Positions 1 through 8,587 of a stretch of 38,964 nt of DNA are shown here, piece by piece; position 1 is the first letter of the stretch; every line of letters begins with the position of its first letter. Source of the DNA: Acidobacteriota bacterium (GTDB taxonomy: Bacteria > Acidobacteriota > UBA4820 > DSQY01); contig JAJYCJ010000003.1 of the NCBI GenBank assembly GCA_021778515.1, positions 1 to 38,964 on the forward strand, given 5' to 3'. The translations under genes were made by a program, and so were the position numbers. Below the pieces are notes generated by a model. That model saw only the letters and a program-made list of their open reading frames with translations, searched no databases and was not told the DNA's origin.

Positions 1-683
1 TCGCCGGCGGACCTCAGGCGCGAGGTGGCCTCGGGCGGGATCCCGATGTCCAGAATCCTGACCTCGCCGCACAGGGGGGCCGATTCGGGGGTGAAGAGGG
101 GCGGCTTGCCCAAGCCGAGCGTCAGCGTGAGCTGCGCCCGGATCACATCGCCCGTCGGGCCGCAGGCATCGCCGGAGAGGCCGGAGGGAATGTCCACGGA
201 GGCCACGAAGGCCCCCGACTCGTTCACCGCCCGAATGACCTCCGCGCTCAACCCGGCGGCCGGCCCGCCCAGCCCCGTCCCCAGCAGGGCGTCCAGGACG
301 AGCTCGGCGCAGCGCAGTCGGTCCGAAAGAGCCGGAATCGAGTCGGAGCCGTGCAGGGTCTCGCACGGCACCCCGGCCGGCCCGAGCCGCTCGTACTGGA
401 CCGAGGCGTCGCCGGAGAGCCGCGCAGGGTCCCCGAGCAGGACCACCTCCGGTGAGTGGCCGTGCTCCTTGAGCATCCTGGCCACGGCCATGCCGTCTCC
501 TCCGTTGTTCCCCTTGCCGCACAGAATCAGCACCCGGCCGCGCAGCCTTTCCGGGAGCTCCTCCAGAAGGGCCTGCGTGATCGAGCGGGCGGCATTCTCC
601 ATGAGGGCGAGCGAGGGGACTCCCATCTCCTGGATGGCGATCCGATCGGCTTCCCTGACGTCCCTGGCCCAGTAGAGCTTCAT
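1..683 (-). CDS. nnrE: NAD(P)H-hydrate epimerase (YjeF N-terminal domain), 3' end cut off
   Basis: The minus-strand frame opens with ATG at 683 and runs off the left edge, so at least 227 codons are present without a stop. The start MKLYWARDVREADRIAIQEMG and the motif GNNGGDG at residues 58-64 are typical of the YjeF_N fold, as are the later DALLGTG and DIPSGLSGD segments. The family epimerises the R and S forms of hydrated NAD(P)H so that a partner dehydratase (NnrD) can repair them. Many bacteria fuse the epimerase to NnrD; whether this one is fused lies outside the window. GGGAGG sits only two bases before the ATG, a short spacing, but no better start is visible. The gene lies 89 bases downstream of the TPR/cNMP gene on the same strand and may be read with it. 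Confidence 0.9.
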   Translation of the reverse strand, partial: MKLYWARDVREADRIAIQEMGVPSLALMENAARSITQALLEELPERLRGRVLILCGKGNNGGDGMAVARMLKEHGHSPEVVLLGDPARLSGDASVQYERLGPAGVPCETLHGSDSIPALSDRLRCAELVLDALLGTGLGGPAAGLSAEVIRAVNESGAFVASVDIPSGLSGDACGPTGDVIRAQLTLTLGLGKPPLFTPESAPLCGEVRILDIGIPPEATSRLRSAG

Positions 684-729
684 GACCTCCCCACGCTCAA
701 CGCGGGTTCATGGCCGCGCCCCTGGCGAA

Positions 730-769
730 GATGGGGATGGCCCCAATTCTCTGGCGCCCCATCGCCATC
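730..769 (-). terminator. inverted repeat between the TPR/cNMP gene and nnrE
   Basis: Arms 730-740 (GATGGGGATGG) and 759-769 (CCATCGCCATC) pair at 10 of 11 positions around an 18-base loop. They lie just after the stop of the upstream minus-strand gene. There is no T-tract, so this may be a processing or attenuation hairpin rather than an intrinsic terminator. Confidence 0.25.
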
Positions 770-772
770 CCG

Positions 773-2554
773 TCAGAAACCGCCCGCCATGAAGCGCCAC
801 TGGATGATCTTGAGGTTGATCTCCCGCAGGCGCTGGGTGAGAATCCGGCACAGGATGGAGAGGAACTGGTAGGCAGACTCCACGTCCACCGAGAGGATCT
901 CCTGGAGCACCGAGCGCGAGATCGTGAGGAGGGTGGTCCCGTTCACGTGGGCCTTGGCGTCCGCGGAGCGGGGCTCCTGGTCCACCAGCGCCATCTCGCC
1001 GAAGAAGTCGCCCTTTTCCAGAATGGCCAGGGCCTCCTCCCCGACCCCCGGAATCATCTTGGTGATCCTGACCTTGCCGTCCAGGATGATGTAGAGCTTG
1101 TCGCCCTGGCTCCCCTCCCTGAAGATGACCTGGTTCTGGTTGTACAGCTCCTCGCCGGAGAAGGCGGCCAGCAGGCGGAGCTCCTTGGAGGAGAGGCCGC
1201 GCTCCTGCAGGACCTTGATCTTCTTGTCCAGGTCGATGGAGATGGCCTTGGACCGATCGGCCTCTTCAGGCGCCAGCGAGATCTTGGTGGTCGCCTCGGA
1301 TTCGTCGAAGAAGGTTTCGAGCAGGTTGTTGGCCTCCCGGGTCCTCAGGGAGAGCGATTTCCAGAAGTGCCAGTAGAACTGAACGGCCACGTCCTTCCGG
1401 GTCTCGAAGAGCCCTTCGAGATCGGAGCGCCTGAGGCAGAAGAGCTCCGTGTCCTGATTGGCGATGGCATCGGCGCTGCGATGGCTGGGATCGATGAAGT
1501 TCATCTCTCCGAAGAACTCGCCCCGGCCCGCCCGGGCGAGGCGCTGCTCGCCGAACGGGGTCTTCTTGGCGATCCGCACGTCGCCCCGTTCGACCAGGTA
1601 GAGTTCGTCGCCCTCGTCGTTCTCGTCGAAGACGAGGCCTCCCTCGGGCACCTTGAGCTGCCGGGCCGCCTTGGCGACGGTGAAGAGGCTCTCGTCGGAA
1701 AGCTCCTTCAGAAGCTCGAAGGCCCTAAGCCTGAGGGCCAGCTTCAGGAGGTCCTGCCTGGCTTCATCGCCCGACGGGCCCTTGGACATCTCGTGCAGCC
1801 CCTGGACCGCCCCCCGCCCCAGGACCGAGCTCTTCTGAAGATCCAGCTGGGTCATGCAGCGGTTGAAGAGGGCCAGCCGGGACTTCACCAGCTCGCTTCG
1901 CGCGGCCTTGCTCGAGATGCCCAATTTGTCCAGGAGGTACTTGAACTTCTCCTGCAGCTCGGGGGCGGGCGCGCGGCCGGCGGCGTTGTCCAGAATCATG
2001 GCGTCCACGATGCTCGCCAGGGCGGCGCGGTGGTTCTTCAGGTAGAAGAGCGCGCGGCCCAGCAGGGCGTGGGCCTCCGGAATGAAGGGGTTGATGGCGA
2101 GCAGGGAGCGGATCTCCCGGATGGAGGAGGCGAAGTCGTTGTTCTTATAGAAGAAGCGGGCGAGGTTGAGGTGGGCCCTCTCGTTGCTGGGGTTTTGGGC
2201 CAGCGCCAGGTGGTAGCACTGAAGGGCCCGCTCGTCCTGCCCCTTCCGCTCGTAGAGCTCCCCCACGGCGCTGAACTGGTAGGAGAGCCGGTCCCGGCCC
2301 GCGCGCTCCTCGCGGAACTTCCCCATCATGCGCTCTCTCTCCTGCTCGTCCTTCTCCTTGAGCAGGTTGCGCATCTTGCCCAGGTTGATCTTCATGGCGA
2401 GGCTCTGGGGGAAGAGCTTGATGCCCCGCTCGTAGAGCTCCACCGCCTCCTCGAAGTGCCCCTGATCGGCGAATTTGTTGGCGATGGAGGCGAGATCCTC
2501 GGCGCTGATGCTCAGGCCCCCCTCGCCCGTCTTCCCCTCGCGTTCCTGATTCAC
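773..2554 (-). CDS. TPR protein with two cyclic-nucleotide-binding domains
   Basis: This is a 593-residue cytoplasmic protein with no signal peptide or membrane segment. Residues about 15-200 contain TPR-like helical repeats (for example ANKFADQGHFEEAVELYERG and AHLNLARFFYKNNDFASSI). Two cNMP-binding beta-barrels follow, roughly residues 285-405 and 455-580. Each has a phosphate-binding-cassette-like segment: GEFFGEMNFIDPSHRSADA at 345-363 and GDFFGEMALVDQEPRSADA at 515-533. The second is close to the canonical FGE...PRSA form; the first has HRSA in place of PRSA. No DNA-binding helix-turn-helix, kinase or cyclase domain is visible, so it looks like a sensor or scaffold rather than a CRP-type regulator. 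The GTG start at 2554 has GGAGG six bases upstream and a good promoter just beyond it. The ligand (cAMP, cGMP, c-di-GMP or none) cannot be told from sequence. Confidence 0.85.
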   Translation of the reverse strand: MNQEREGKTGEGGLSISAEDLASIANKFADQGHFEEAVELYERGIKLFPQSLAMKINLGKMRNLLKEKDEQERERMMGKFREERAGRDRLSYQFSAVGELYERKGQDERALQCYHLALAQNPSNERAHLNLARFFYKNNDFASSIREIRSLLAINPFIPEAHALLGRALFYLKNHRAALASIVDAMILDNAAGRAPAPELQEKFKYLLDKLGISSKAARSELVKSRLALFNRCMTQLDLQKSSVLGRGAVQGLHEMSKGPSGDEARQDLLKLALRLRAFELLKELSDESLFTVAKAARQLKVPEGGLVFDENDEGDELYLVERGDVRIAKKTPFGEQRLARAGRGEFFGEMNFIDPSHRSADAIANQDTELFCLRRSDLEGLFETRKDVAVQFYWHFWKSLSLRTREANNLLETFFDESEATTKISLAPEEADRSKAISIDLDKKIKVLQERGLSSKELRLLAAFSGEELYNQNQVIFREGSQGDKLYIILDGKVRITKMIPGVGEEALAILEKGDFFGEMALVDQEPRSADAKAHVNGTTLLTISRSVLQEILSVDVESAYQFLSILCRILTQRLREINLKIIQWRFMAGGF

Positions 2555-2572
2555 GGTTGCCTCCGCCGAGCC

Positions 2573-2601
2573 ATTCTAAATGCGGCCCCCGGCTGCGTCA
2601 A
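2573..2601 (-). promoter_or_regulatory. sigma-70-like promoter for the TPR/cNMP gene
   Basis: On the minus strand TTGACG (2596-2601) is separated by 17 bases from TAGAAT (2573-2578). This would start transcription about 10 bases before the GTG-initiated gene's Shine-Dalgarno region. Both hexamers match the consensus at five of six positions. Confidence 0.6.
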
Positions 2602-2698
2602 CGAGCGATCCGGTCCCCCCTTCGGCGGCGGGGAGCGGCGGCCCGTCGCGCCGTCGGCGGGGACGGTGTTACCCTCCCGGCTCCCCTGCATCTTGGTG

Positions 2699-2720
2699 AG
2701 TGGTCCGCGATGGGACCGCT
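2699..2720. promoter_or_regulatory. inverted repeat, possible operator of the efflux operon
   Basis: AGTGGTCC (2699-2706) and GGACCGCT (2713-2720) are inverted copies matching at 7 of 8 positions with a 6-base spacer. The repeat covers the place where the -35 element of the tolC-RND promoter should be, a usual position for a repressor. No regulator gene is adjacent, so the binding protein is unknown. Confidence 0.35.
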
Positions 2721-2733
2721 TTTCGCGCTGGGG

Positions 2734-2739
2734 TATACT
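2734..2739 (+). promoter_or_regulatory. -10 element of the efflux operon promoter
   Basis: TATACT lies 42 bases before the tolC start. No good -35 hexamer is found at 16-18 bases, so the promoter may be weak or activator-dependent. It lies just downstream of the inverted repeat at 2699-2720. Confidence 0.4.
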
Positions 2740-2781
2740 CATAGGGCCAAGCAAACCCAAGCTGATCGCTAAGGGGGAACC

Positions 2782-4137
2782 ATGAGAGGACGGATAAACG
2801 CCACAATCGCACTTCCGCTTCTGGCCTTTCTTCTCCTGGCGGCGGGGCCCGTGGCCAGGGCGGCTGAGGCCGACCCGCCGGCCCAGACCGTCACCCTCCA
2901 GGAGGCGGTGCTCGAAGCCGGGAAGAACAACGCCCTTCTCCAGGCGGCCCGGGCCGACGTGCAGGTCAAGCAGGGCCAGTTCAAGGAGGCCCGCTCCTAC
3001 TTCCTCCCCAACGTCGCCTTCACGGAGAACTACAGCCGCACCAACAATCCCGTCTACGTCTTCATGGACAAGCTCACCCAGGCCAACTTCGGGATGATGG
3101 ATTTCTCCATCCCCCAGCTCAACAACCCGGAGCCCCTGACCAACTTCCAGTCCAAGGTCGAGCTGACCATGCCCCTCTTCACGGGCGGCAAGCTCTCGGC
3201 CGCCTACCGGGCCACCAAGATGGGCATCGAGGCGGCCAAGGATCGCAGCGCCTTCGCCGAGGGCAGCGTGGTCAAGGGGGTCACCGAGGCCTTCTACGGC
3301 AGCCTCCTGGCCGGGCAGGCGGTGCAGGTCATGCAGGAGTCGGTGAAGACGGCCGAGGCCCACCTGAATCAGGTGGAGGCCATGTACAAGCAGGGTCTCG
3401 TCCTCGACTCCGATCTGCTGAGAATGCGGGTCTTCGAGTCCGACATGAAGCAGCAGGAGTCCTCGCGGGCCGCGGATGAAGAGGTGGCCCGCTCCTACCT
3501 CGGCTACGCCATGGGGACCACGAACGACGTGCGGCCGGAGGGCGACATGGTGCCGCCCGAGAGCCCCCTCCCCAGCCTGCAGTCGGCCCTCCAGGCCGCC
3601 ATGGCCAAACGGGGCGACCTCCTGGCGTCCCAGATCCAGGCCCGGCAGGCGGGCGAGGGGGTCAAGATGGCGCGGGCCGACTACCTGCCGCAGGTGGGGC
3701 TCATGGCCTCCTACGAGCAGGACACGGAGCGCTGGACCAACGCGGCGTGGGGAGACAACTGGATGCTCGGGGTCCAGCTCCGCATCCCCCTCTTCGACGG
3801 CGGCGCCCGAGCCGGCCGGCTGCTCTCCGCGAAGTCGCAGGAGATACAGGCCCAGAAAGCCCTGCTGGACCAGCAGCAGAAGGCCCAGCTGGAAGTGAAG
3901 AGCGCCTGGCTGCGGGCCCGGGCGGCGGCCCAGAGGGTGGCCGTGACCACCGAGTCCGAGGCCCAGGCCCGGGAGAACCAGCGCATCGTGGCCCTCCGGT
4001 ACAAGGAGGGGCTGGCCACCATCACCGATCTTCTCGATGCCGACACCACGGTCACGGCCGCGGCCCTCACCCGGGCCCAGGCCGTGCACGACGAACTGGT
4101 GGAGCGCGCCCACCTCGCGTGGGCCATGGGGGAATGA
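2782..4137 (+). CDS. TolC-family outer-membrane efflux channel
   Basis: The 451-residue precursor has a signal peptide (hydrophobic LPLLAFLLLAAGPVA, likely cleavage near ARA at residues 25-27). The mature protein has the two internally related halves of outer-membrane efflux proteins: long heptad-rich alpha-helices (VTLQEAVLEAGKNNALLQAA and the later LRARAAAQRVAVTTESEAQA) with short strand segments such as VELTMPLFTGGKLSAAY and GVQLRIPLFDGGARAG. The C-terminal part YKEGLATITDLLDADTT is the usual family ending. Trimers form the periplasm-spanning exit duct. AGGGGGAA precedes the ATG. It is the first gene of the operon with the adaptor and RND pump. The substrate is not predictable from this gene. 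Confidence 0.92.
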   Translation: MRGRINATIALPLLAFLLLAAGPVARAAEADPPAQTVTLQEAVLEAGKNNALLQAARADVQVKQGQFKEARSYFLPNVAFTENYSRTNNPVYVFMDKLTQANFGMMDFSIPQLNNPEPLTNFQSKVELTMPLFTGGKLSAAYRATKMGIEAAKDRSAFAEGSVVKGVTEAFYGSLLAGQAVQVMQESVKTAEAHLNQVEAMYKQGLVLDSDLLRMRVFESDMKQQESSRAADEEVARSYLGYAMGTTNDVRPEGDMVPPESPLPSLQSALQAAMAKRGDLLASQIQARQAGEGVKMARADYLPQVGLMASYEQDTERWTNAAWGDNWMLGVQLRIPLFDGGARAGRLLSAKSQEIQAQKALLDQQQKAQLEVKSAWLRARAAAQRVAVTTESEAQARENQRIVALRYKEGLATITDLLDADTTVTAAALTRAQAVHDELVERAHLAWAMGE

Positions 4138-4178
4138 TGGCACGGACGAGCCGGAGTGCTGAAGAGATGGAGAGAACC

Positions 4179-5240
4179 ATGGTGAAAAAGACGATGTTGG
4201 GATTGGGGGCTCTGGCCCTGGCTCTCCTGGCTGGCTGCTCTCATCCGGTGGAACGGCGGGGGCCCGGAACCGCAACGCCGGTGAAGACGGTTCAGGTGGA
4301 GGAGCACTCCCTGCCCTCCCCGGAGGATTTTGTCGGCAACGTGCAGAGCCGCCAGTCGGTCATGATCTCCACGAAGATGATGGGGCGGATCCTGAAGATC
4401 GACGTGGAGGAGGGGCAGGCGGTCAGGAAAGGCCAGCCCCTCGTGGACGTGGACGCCTCCGAGGCTCAGGGCGCCTACGCCCAGGCCAAGGCCGGTCTCG
4501 ACGCCGCCGACGTGGCGCTTCGCAACGCCGAGAGGGACGAGGCGCGGTTCAAGGCCCTCTACGCCCAGAAGGCCGTCACCAAGCACCAGCTCGAGCAGGT
4601 GGAGATGGGGCTGGCCGGGGCCAAGGCGCAAAAGGCGCAGGCCGAGGCCGGCCTCAAGATGTCCGGTACGATGCTCACCTATGGCAGGATTCTGGCCCCC
4701 GACGACGGCATCGTCACCAAGAAGTGGATGGATGCGGGCAACCTGGCCTACCCCGGGGCCCCCATCCTGACCCTCGAAAATCCCAAGGACCTGGAGGTTT
4801 CCGTGGCCGTGCCCGAGGGCAAGGCCCGCCTGCTGGCCGCCGGCCAGAGGGCGCAGGTTAGCCTGGAGGGCAGCGCGGAGCCCATCGAGGTGTCGGTGAC
4901 GGCGGTGGTGGAGGCGGCCGATCCCATGAGCCGGACCTCCACGGTGAAGCTCTCCCTGCCCAACGACCGGGGGCTCAGGCCCGGCCAGTTCCTCCACGTC
5001 CGCTTCGACGCCCTGTCGGTGAAGGGCCTGGCCGTGCCGGCCGGCGCCCTGATCAGCGAGGGACAGATGGACGGGGTCTTCGTGGCGGACAGCAGCGTGG
5101 CCCGCCTTCGGTGGATCCAGACGGGACAGCGGACCGGAGGACTGGTTCAGGTCCTGTCGGGCCTCCGGGCCGGTGACCTTGTGATCTCGCCGGTGCCCGA
5201 GGGGCTCGCCGACGGGACGCCCGTCGAGGTGCAGCCATGA
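4179..5240 (+). CDS. RND periplasmic adaptor lipoprotein (HlyD/AcrA family)
   Basis: The 353-residue adaptor begins MVKKTMLGLGALALALLAGC; the lipobox LAGC puts the lipidated cysteine at residue 20. It contains the split lipoyl domain (RILKIDVEEGQAVRKGQPLVDVD, and later LAPDDGIVTKKWMDAGN), an alpha-hairpin (AYAQAKAGLDAADVALRNAERDEARFKALYAQKAV) and beta-barrel/membrane-proximal domains ending GDLVISPVPEGLADGTPVEVQ. It links the inner-membrane pump to TolC. The ATG at 4179 is chosen because GGAGAG lies six bases upstream; an in-frame ATG at 4167 has a poorly spaced site and would only add four residues. The stop overlaps the pump start by four bases, indicating translational coupling. Confidence 0.92.
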   Translation: MVKKTMLGLGALALALLAGCSHPVERRGPGTATPVKTVQVEEHSLPSPEDFVGNVQSRQSVMISTKMMGRILKIDVEEGQAVRKGQPLVDVDASEAQGAYAQAKAGLDAADVALRNAERDEARFKALYAQKAVTKHQLEQVEMGLAGAKAQKAQAEAGLKMSGTMLTYGRILAPDDGIVTKKWMDAGNLAYPGAPILTLENPKDLEVSVAVPEGKARLLAAGQRAQVSLEGSAEPIEVSVTAVVEAADPMSRTSTVKLSLPNDRGLRPGQFLHVRFDALSVKGLAVPAGALISEGQMDGVFVADSSVARLRWIQTGQRTGGLVQVLSGLRAGDLVISPVPEGLADGTPVEVQP

Positions 5241-8200
5241 TCAAAGTCGGGCCTTCGGGGCGGGTGGCCCACTATTTCATCAACAACAAGCTCACCCTCC
5301 TCTTCATCATCACCTCCCTGATCCTGGGGGTCTTCGCGGTCATCATGACTCCGCGCGAGGAGGACCCACAGATCCGCGTGCCCATGGTGGACGTCATCCT
5401 GCCCATGCCGGGAGCTTCACCCCGGGAGGTCGAGCAGCGCGTCGTCACTCCCATGGAAAAGCTCATGTGGGAGATCCCCAACGTGGAGTACGTCTACTCC
5501 ACATCGAGCGCCAACATGGGGCTGGTCATCGTCCGCTTCAAGGTGAACTCCAGCGAGGACACGGCGCTGCTCAAGATCTACGACAAGGTGGCAGGGCACA
5601 TGAACGAGATGCCCAAGGGCGCCATGATGCCGCTGATCAAGATGCACTCCATCAACGACGTCCCGGTCCTCGCGCTGACCCTGTGGGGGAAGGGCTACGA
5701 CGCCTACACGCTGACGCGCATCGCCCAGGAGCTCGAGCTCAAGTTGAGGGACGTGCCCGACACCTCCTCCGTGGACCTCCTCGGTGCCCAGCGCCGGGAA
5801 GTCCGGGTGGTGCTGGATCCCGTCCGCATGGCGGCCCACCACGTGAACCCGCTGGCCATCGCCCAGAGCCTCCAGGCCTTCAACTCGCGGCTGCCCGCCG
5901 GAGACCTTGTCAACAACAACCGGGACATCCGCCTGGAGGTGGGCTCCTGGCTCAAGGACAAGCAGGACGTGGCCTCGGTGCTCGTGGGCTTCTTCATGGG
6001 CAAGCCCGTCTACCTCGGCGACGTGGCGACCATCGAGGACGGCCCCCCGCTTCCCAACCAGTACGTCCTCTTCGGCGTCGGCCCCGCCGCGGGCGAGGTG
6101 GCCGGCATGCCTAAGGACGCGCGCGGCGACTACCCGGCGGTGACCCTGACGGTGGCCAAGCGCCCCGGCGTGAACGCCACCATTCTGAACGAGCAGCTCC
6201 TGAGGAAGGTGGACGACCTCAAGGGGACGCTGCTCCCGCGCAACCTGAACGTCACCATCACGCGGGATTACGGCCGGACGGCCGACGAGAAGTCCAACGA
6301 GCTGATCAAGCACCTGCTCCTGGCCACCCTGTCGGTGGTGCTCCTCATCGCCCTCATGCTGGGTTGGCGGGAATCGCTCGTGGTGGGCATCGCGGTCCCC
6401 GTGACGCTGGCCTTCACCCTGCTCATCTACTACCTGGCCGGATACACGCTGAACCGCGTCACCCTCTTCGCCCTCATCTTCTCCATCGGCATCCTCGTGG
6501 ACGACGCCATCGTCGTGGTGGAGAACATCTACCGCCACTTCACCATGAAGGACGGCAGGAGCCTCATGCGCAAGGCCATCGAGGCGGTGGACGAGGTGGG
6601 CAACCCCACGATCCTGGCCACCTTCACGGTCATCGCAGCCATCCTCCCCATGGCCTTCGTGCGCGGCATGATGGGGCCCTACATGCGCCCCATCCCCGTG
6701 GGCGCCACGGCGGCCATGCTCGTCTCGCTCCTCGTGGCCTTCATGGTTTCGCCGTGGGCCGCCTACCGCCTCCTGAAGAACAAGGTCCACCCGGAGGAGA
6801 GCGAGGGCAAGATAATGGGCCGGCTCCTGGCCTTCTACCGCAAGGTCATGACCCCGCTGACGCACAACCGGAAGTACGGGCTGATGTTCCTGGGGCTGAC
6901 CGCCCTGCTGCTGGCGGGGGCCGTCTCCCTGGTCCTCTTCAAGGTCGTGAAGGTCAAGATGCTCCCCTTCGACAACAAGAGCGAGTTCCAGGTGATGGTG
7001 GACATGCCCGCGGGGACGCCCCTCGAGAAGAGCCTGAGCGCGGCGCAGGCGCTGGCGCACAAGCTGACCGAGATGAAGGAGGTGACCGACTACCAGATCT
7101 ACGCGGGCACCTCGGCGCCCATCACCTTCAACGGGCTCGTGCGTCACTATTACATGCGCCGGCTGCCGTACGACGCCGACATCCAGGTGAACCTCGTCCC
7201 CAAGGACGAGCGCAGCCTCCAGAGCCACGACCTGGCGAAAAAGGCCCGGAGGCTCCTGGAGCCCCTGGCCCAGAACCTCGGCGTGGCCCTGAAGGTAGTG
7301 GAGATCCCGCCGGGGCCGCCCGTCCTCTCCACCCTGGTGGCCGAAATCTACGGCCCCCACTTCGAGGGGCAGGAACACGTGGCGCAGCAGGTGCTCCACC
7401 TCTTCAGGACGACGCCGGGCGTCGTGGACAGCGACATCTTCGCCCTGGCGCCGCAGGAGCAGATCGATCTCAAGGTGGACCCCAAGAAGGTGGCCTCCGC
7501 GGGCTTCTCCGTCATGGAGGTGACGCAGGCCGTCTCCATGGCCGTCCACGGGGCGCCGGTGACGGACGCCCACCTGCCCCGCGAGCGGGACACCGTTCCC
7601 ATCGTCATCCGCATGCCCCGGGCGGCGCGCTATGACCTCTCGGCCCTCGGCTCTCTCCAGCTCCAGAACCGCCAGGGCACGCTGGTTCCACTCTCGCAGC
7701 TCGTGGACGTGGAGAAGACCACGGTGCCGCAGGAGATCTACCACAAGAACCTCAAGCGGGTGGTCTACGTGGTGGGCGACGTGGCCGGGAAGCTGGAAAG
7801 CCCCGTCTACGCCATGTTCAAGCTGAACGACAAACTCGCCAAGCTCCATCTGCCCGACGGCCGGGTGGGCCTTCCCCGTTTCTACACCGAGGCGCCCTTC
7901 ACGACTGACCATTACGCCATGAAGTGGGACGGCGAGTGGCAGATCACCTACGAGGTCTTCAGGGACCTGGGCATCGCCTTCGCCCTGGTGCTGGTGCTCA
8001 TGTACATCCTCGTGGTGGGGTGGTTCAAGAGCTACCTCACGCCGCTGGCCATCATGGCGCCCATCCCCCTGTCCCTGGTGGGCATCATCCCGGCCCACGG
8101 GCTGCTCGGGGCCTTCTTCACGGCCACCTCCATGATCGGCTTCATAGCCCTGGCCGGAATCGTGGTGCGCAACTCCATCCTCGTCATAGACTTCGCCGAG

Positions 8201-8470
8201 ATGAAGATGCGGCAGGGCATGCCCGTCAAGGACGCGGTGGTGGAGGGCGGGGCCGTGCGTTTCCGTCCCATGCTCCTCACCGCGCTCGCCGTCGTCGTCG
8301 GGTCGTCGGTGATGCTCACCGATCCAATCTTCCAGGGCATGGCCATCGCCCTCATGGCCGGCGAGGTGGCCTCGACCCTCCTCTCGTGGGGCGCGGTGCC
8401 GGTTCTGTACGTGCTCTTCTACGGCGACAAGGCCCCCGTCCACGACGAGGACTTCGAAGAAGAGGAATAG
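5237..8470 (+). CDS. RND-family inner-membrane efflux pump (AcrB/MexB-like)
   Basis: The length of 1077 residues and the duplicated architecture (TM1, large porter loop, TM2-6, then a repeat) are those of RND transporters. The TM4 motif GILVDDAIVVVEN places the proton-relay aspartates at 422-423. The second half carries GIVVRNSILVIDFAE in the TM10 region. The N-terminus is AHYFINNKLTLLFIITSLI. The twin aspartates and the overall type suggest proton-driven export of organic compounds (HAE group) rather than CusA-type metal export, but the substrate is unknown. It overlaps the adaptor gene by four bases (ATGA). A PII-like gene follows after a 117-base gap containing a palindromic repeat. Confidence 0.93.
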   Translation: MIKVGPSGRVAHYFINNKLTLLFIITSLILGVFAVIMTPREEDPQIRVPMVDVILPMPGASPREVEQRVVTPMEKLMWEIPNVEYVYSTSSANMGLVIVRFKVNSSEDTALLKIYDKVAGHMNEMPKGAMMPLIKMHSINDVPVLALTLWGKGYDAYTLTRIAQELELKLRDVPDTSSVDLLGAQRREVRVVLDPVRMAAHHVNPLAIAQSLQAFNSRLPAGDLVNNNRDIRLEVGSWLKDKQDVASVLVGFFMGKPVYLGDVATIEDGPPLPNQYVLFGVGPAAGEVAGMPKDARGDYPAVTLTVAKRPGVNATILNEQLLRKVDDLKGTLLPRNLNVTITRDYGRTADEKSNELIKHLLLATLSVVLLIALMLGWRESLVVGIAVPVTLAFTLLIYYLAGYTLNRVTLFALIFSIGILVDDAIVVVENIYRHFTMKDGRSLMRKAIEAVDEVGNPTILATFTVIAAILPMAFVRGMMGPYMRPIPVGATAAMLVSLLVAFMVSPWAAYRLLKNKVHPEESEGKIMGRLLAFYRKVMTPLTHNRKYGLMFLGLTALLLAGAVSLVLFKVVKVKMLPFDNKSEFQVMVDMPAGTPLEKSLSAAQALAHKLTEMKEVTDYQIYAGTSAPITFNGLVRHYYMRRLPYDADIQVNLVPKDERSLQSHDLAKKARRLLEPLAQNLGVALKVVEIPPGPPVLSTLVAEIYGPHFEGQEHVAQQVLHLFRTTPGVVDSDIFALAPQEQIDLKVDPKKVASAGFSVMEVTQAVSMAVHGAPVTDAHLPRERDTVPIVIRMPRAARYDLSALGSLQLQNRQGTLVPLSQLVDVEKTTVPQEIYHKNLKRVVYVVGDVAGKLESPVYAMFKLNDKLAKLHLPDGRVGLPRFYTEAPFTTDHYAMKWDGEWQITYEVFRDLGIAFALVLVLMYILVVGWFKSYLTPLAIMAPIPLSLVGIIPAHGLLGAFFTATSMIGFIALAGIVVRNSILVIDFAEMKMRQGMPVKDAVVEGGAVRFRPMLLTALAVVVGSSVMLTDPIFQGMAIALMAGEVASTLLSWGAVPVLYVLFYGDKAPVHDEDFEEEE

Positions 8471-8480
8471 GATAGGAGAT

Positions 8481-8572
8481 GAACCACCCAGGCACCAAGG
8501 CACCAGGAGTGAGGATATGCGCAGGACTGAAAACGGTTTTTCTTGGCGTCCTGGTGTCTTGGCGGTGAATTC
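8481..8572. repeat. degenerate intergenic palindromic element (CACCAAGG/CTTGGTG type)
   Basis: The left arm (8481-8508) contains GGCACCAAGGCACCAGG and the right arm (8541-8572) contains the inverse, CCTGGTGTCTTGGCGGTGAA. The arms pair at about 15 of 20 positions around a centre of roughly 30 bases, and each arm carries an internal tandem of the CACCA/TGGTG unit. It fills the gap between the RND pump and the PII-like gene. Similar CACCAAG-type intergenic palindromes are, to my recollection, scattered in several GC-rich genomes. Only one copy is visible here, so mobility cannot be shown. Confidence 0.55.
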
Positions 8573-8587
8573 TTTAGGGGCCTTTCG

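Noticed and set aside
710-2785. A 691-codon plus-strand open frame opposite the TPR/cNMP gene
   Set aside because: It is a shadow frame caused by high GC. Its product is a low-complexity mix of Leu, Glu, Gly, Val and Arg without domain features, while the opposite strand has clear TPR and cNMP motifs.
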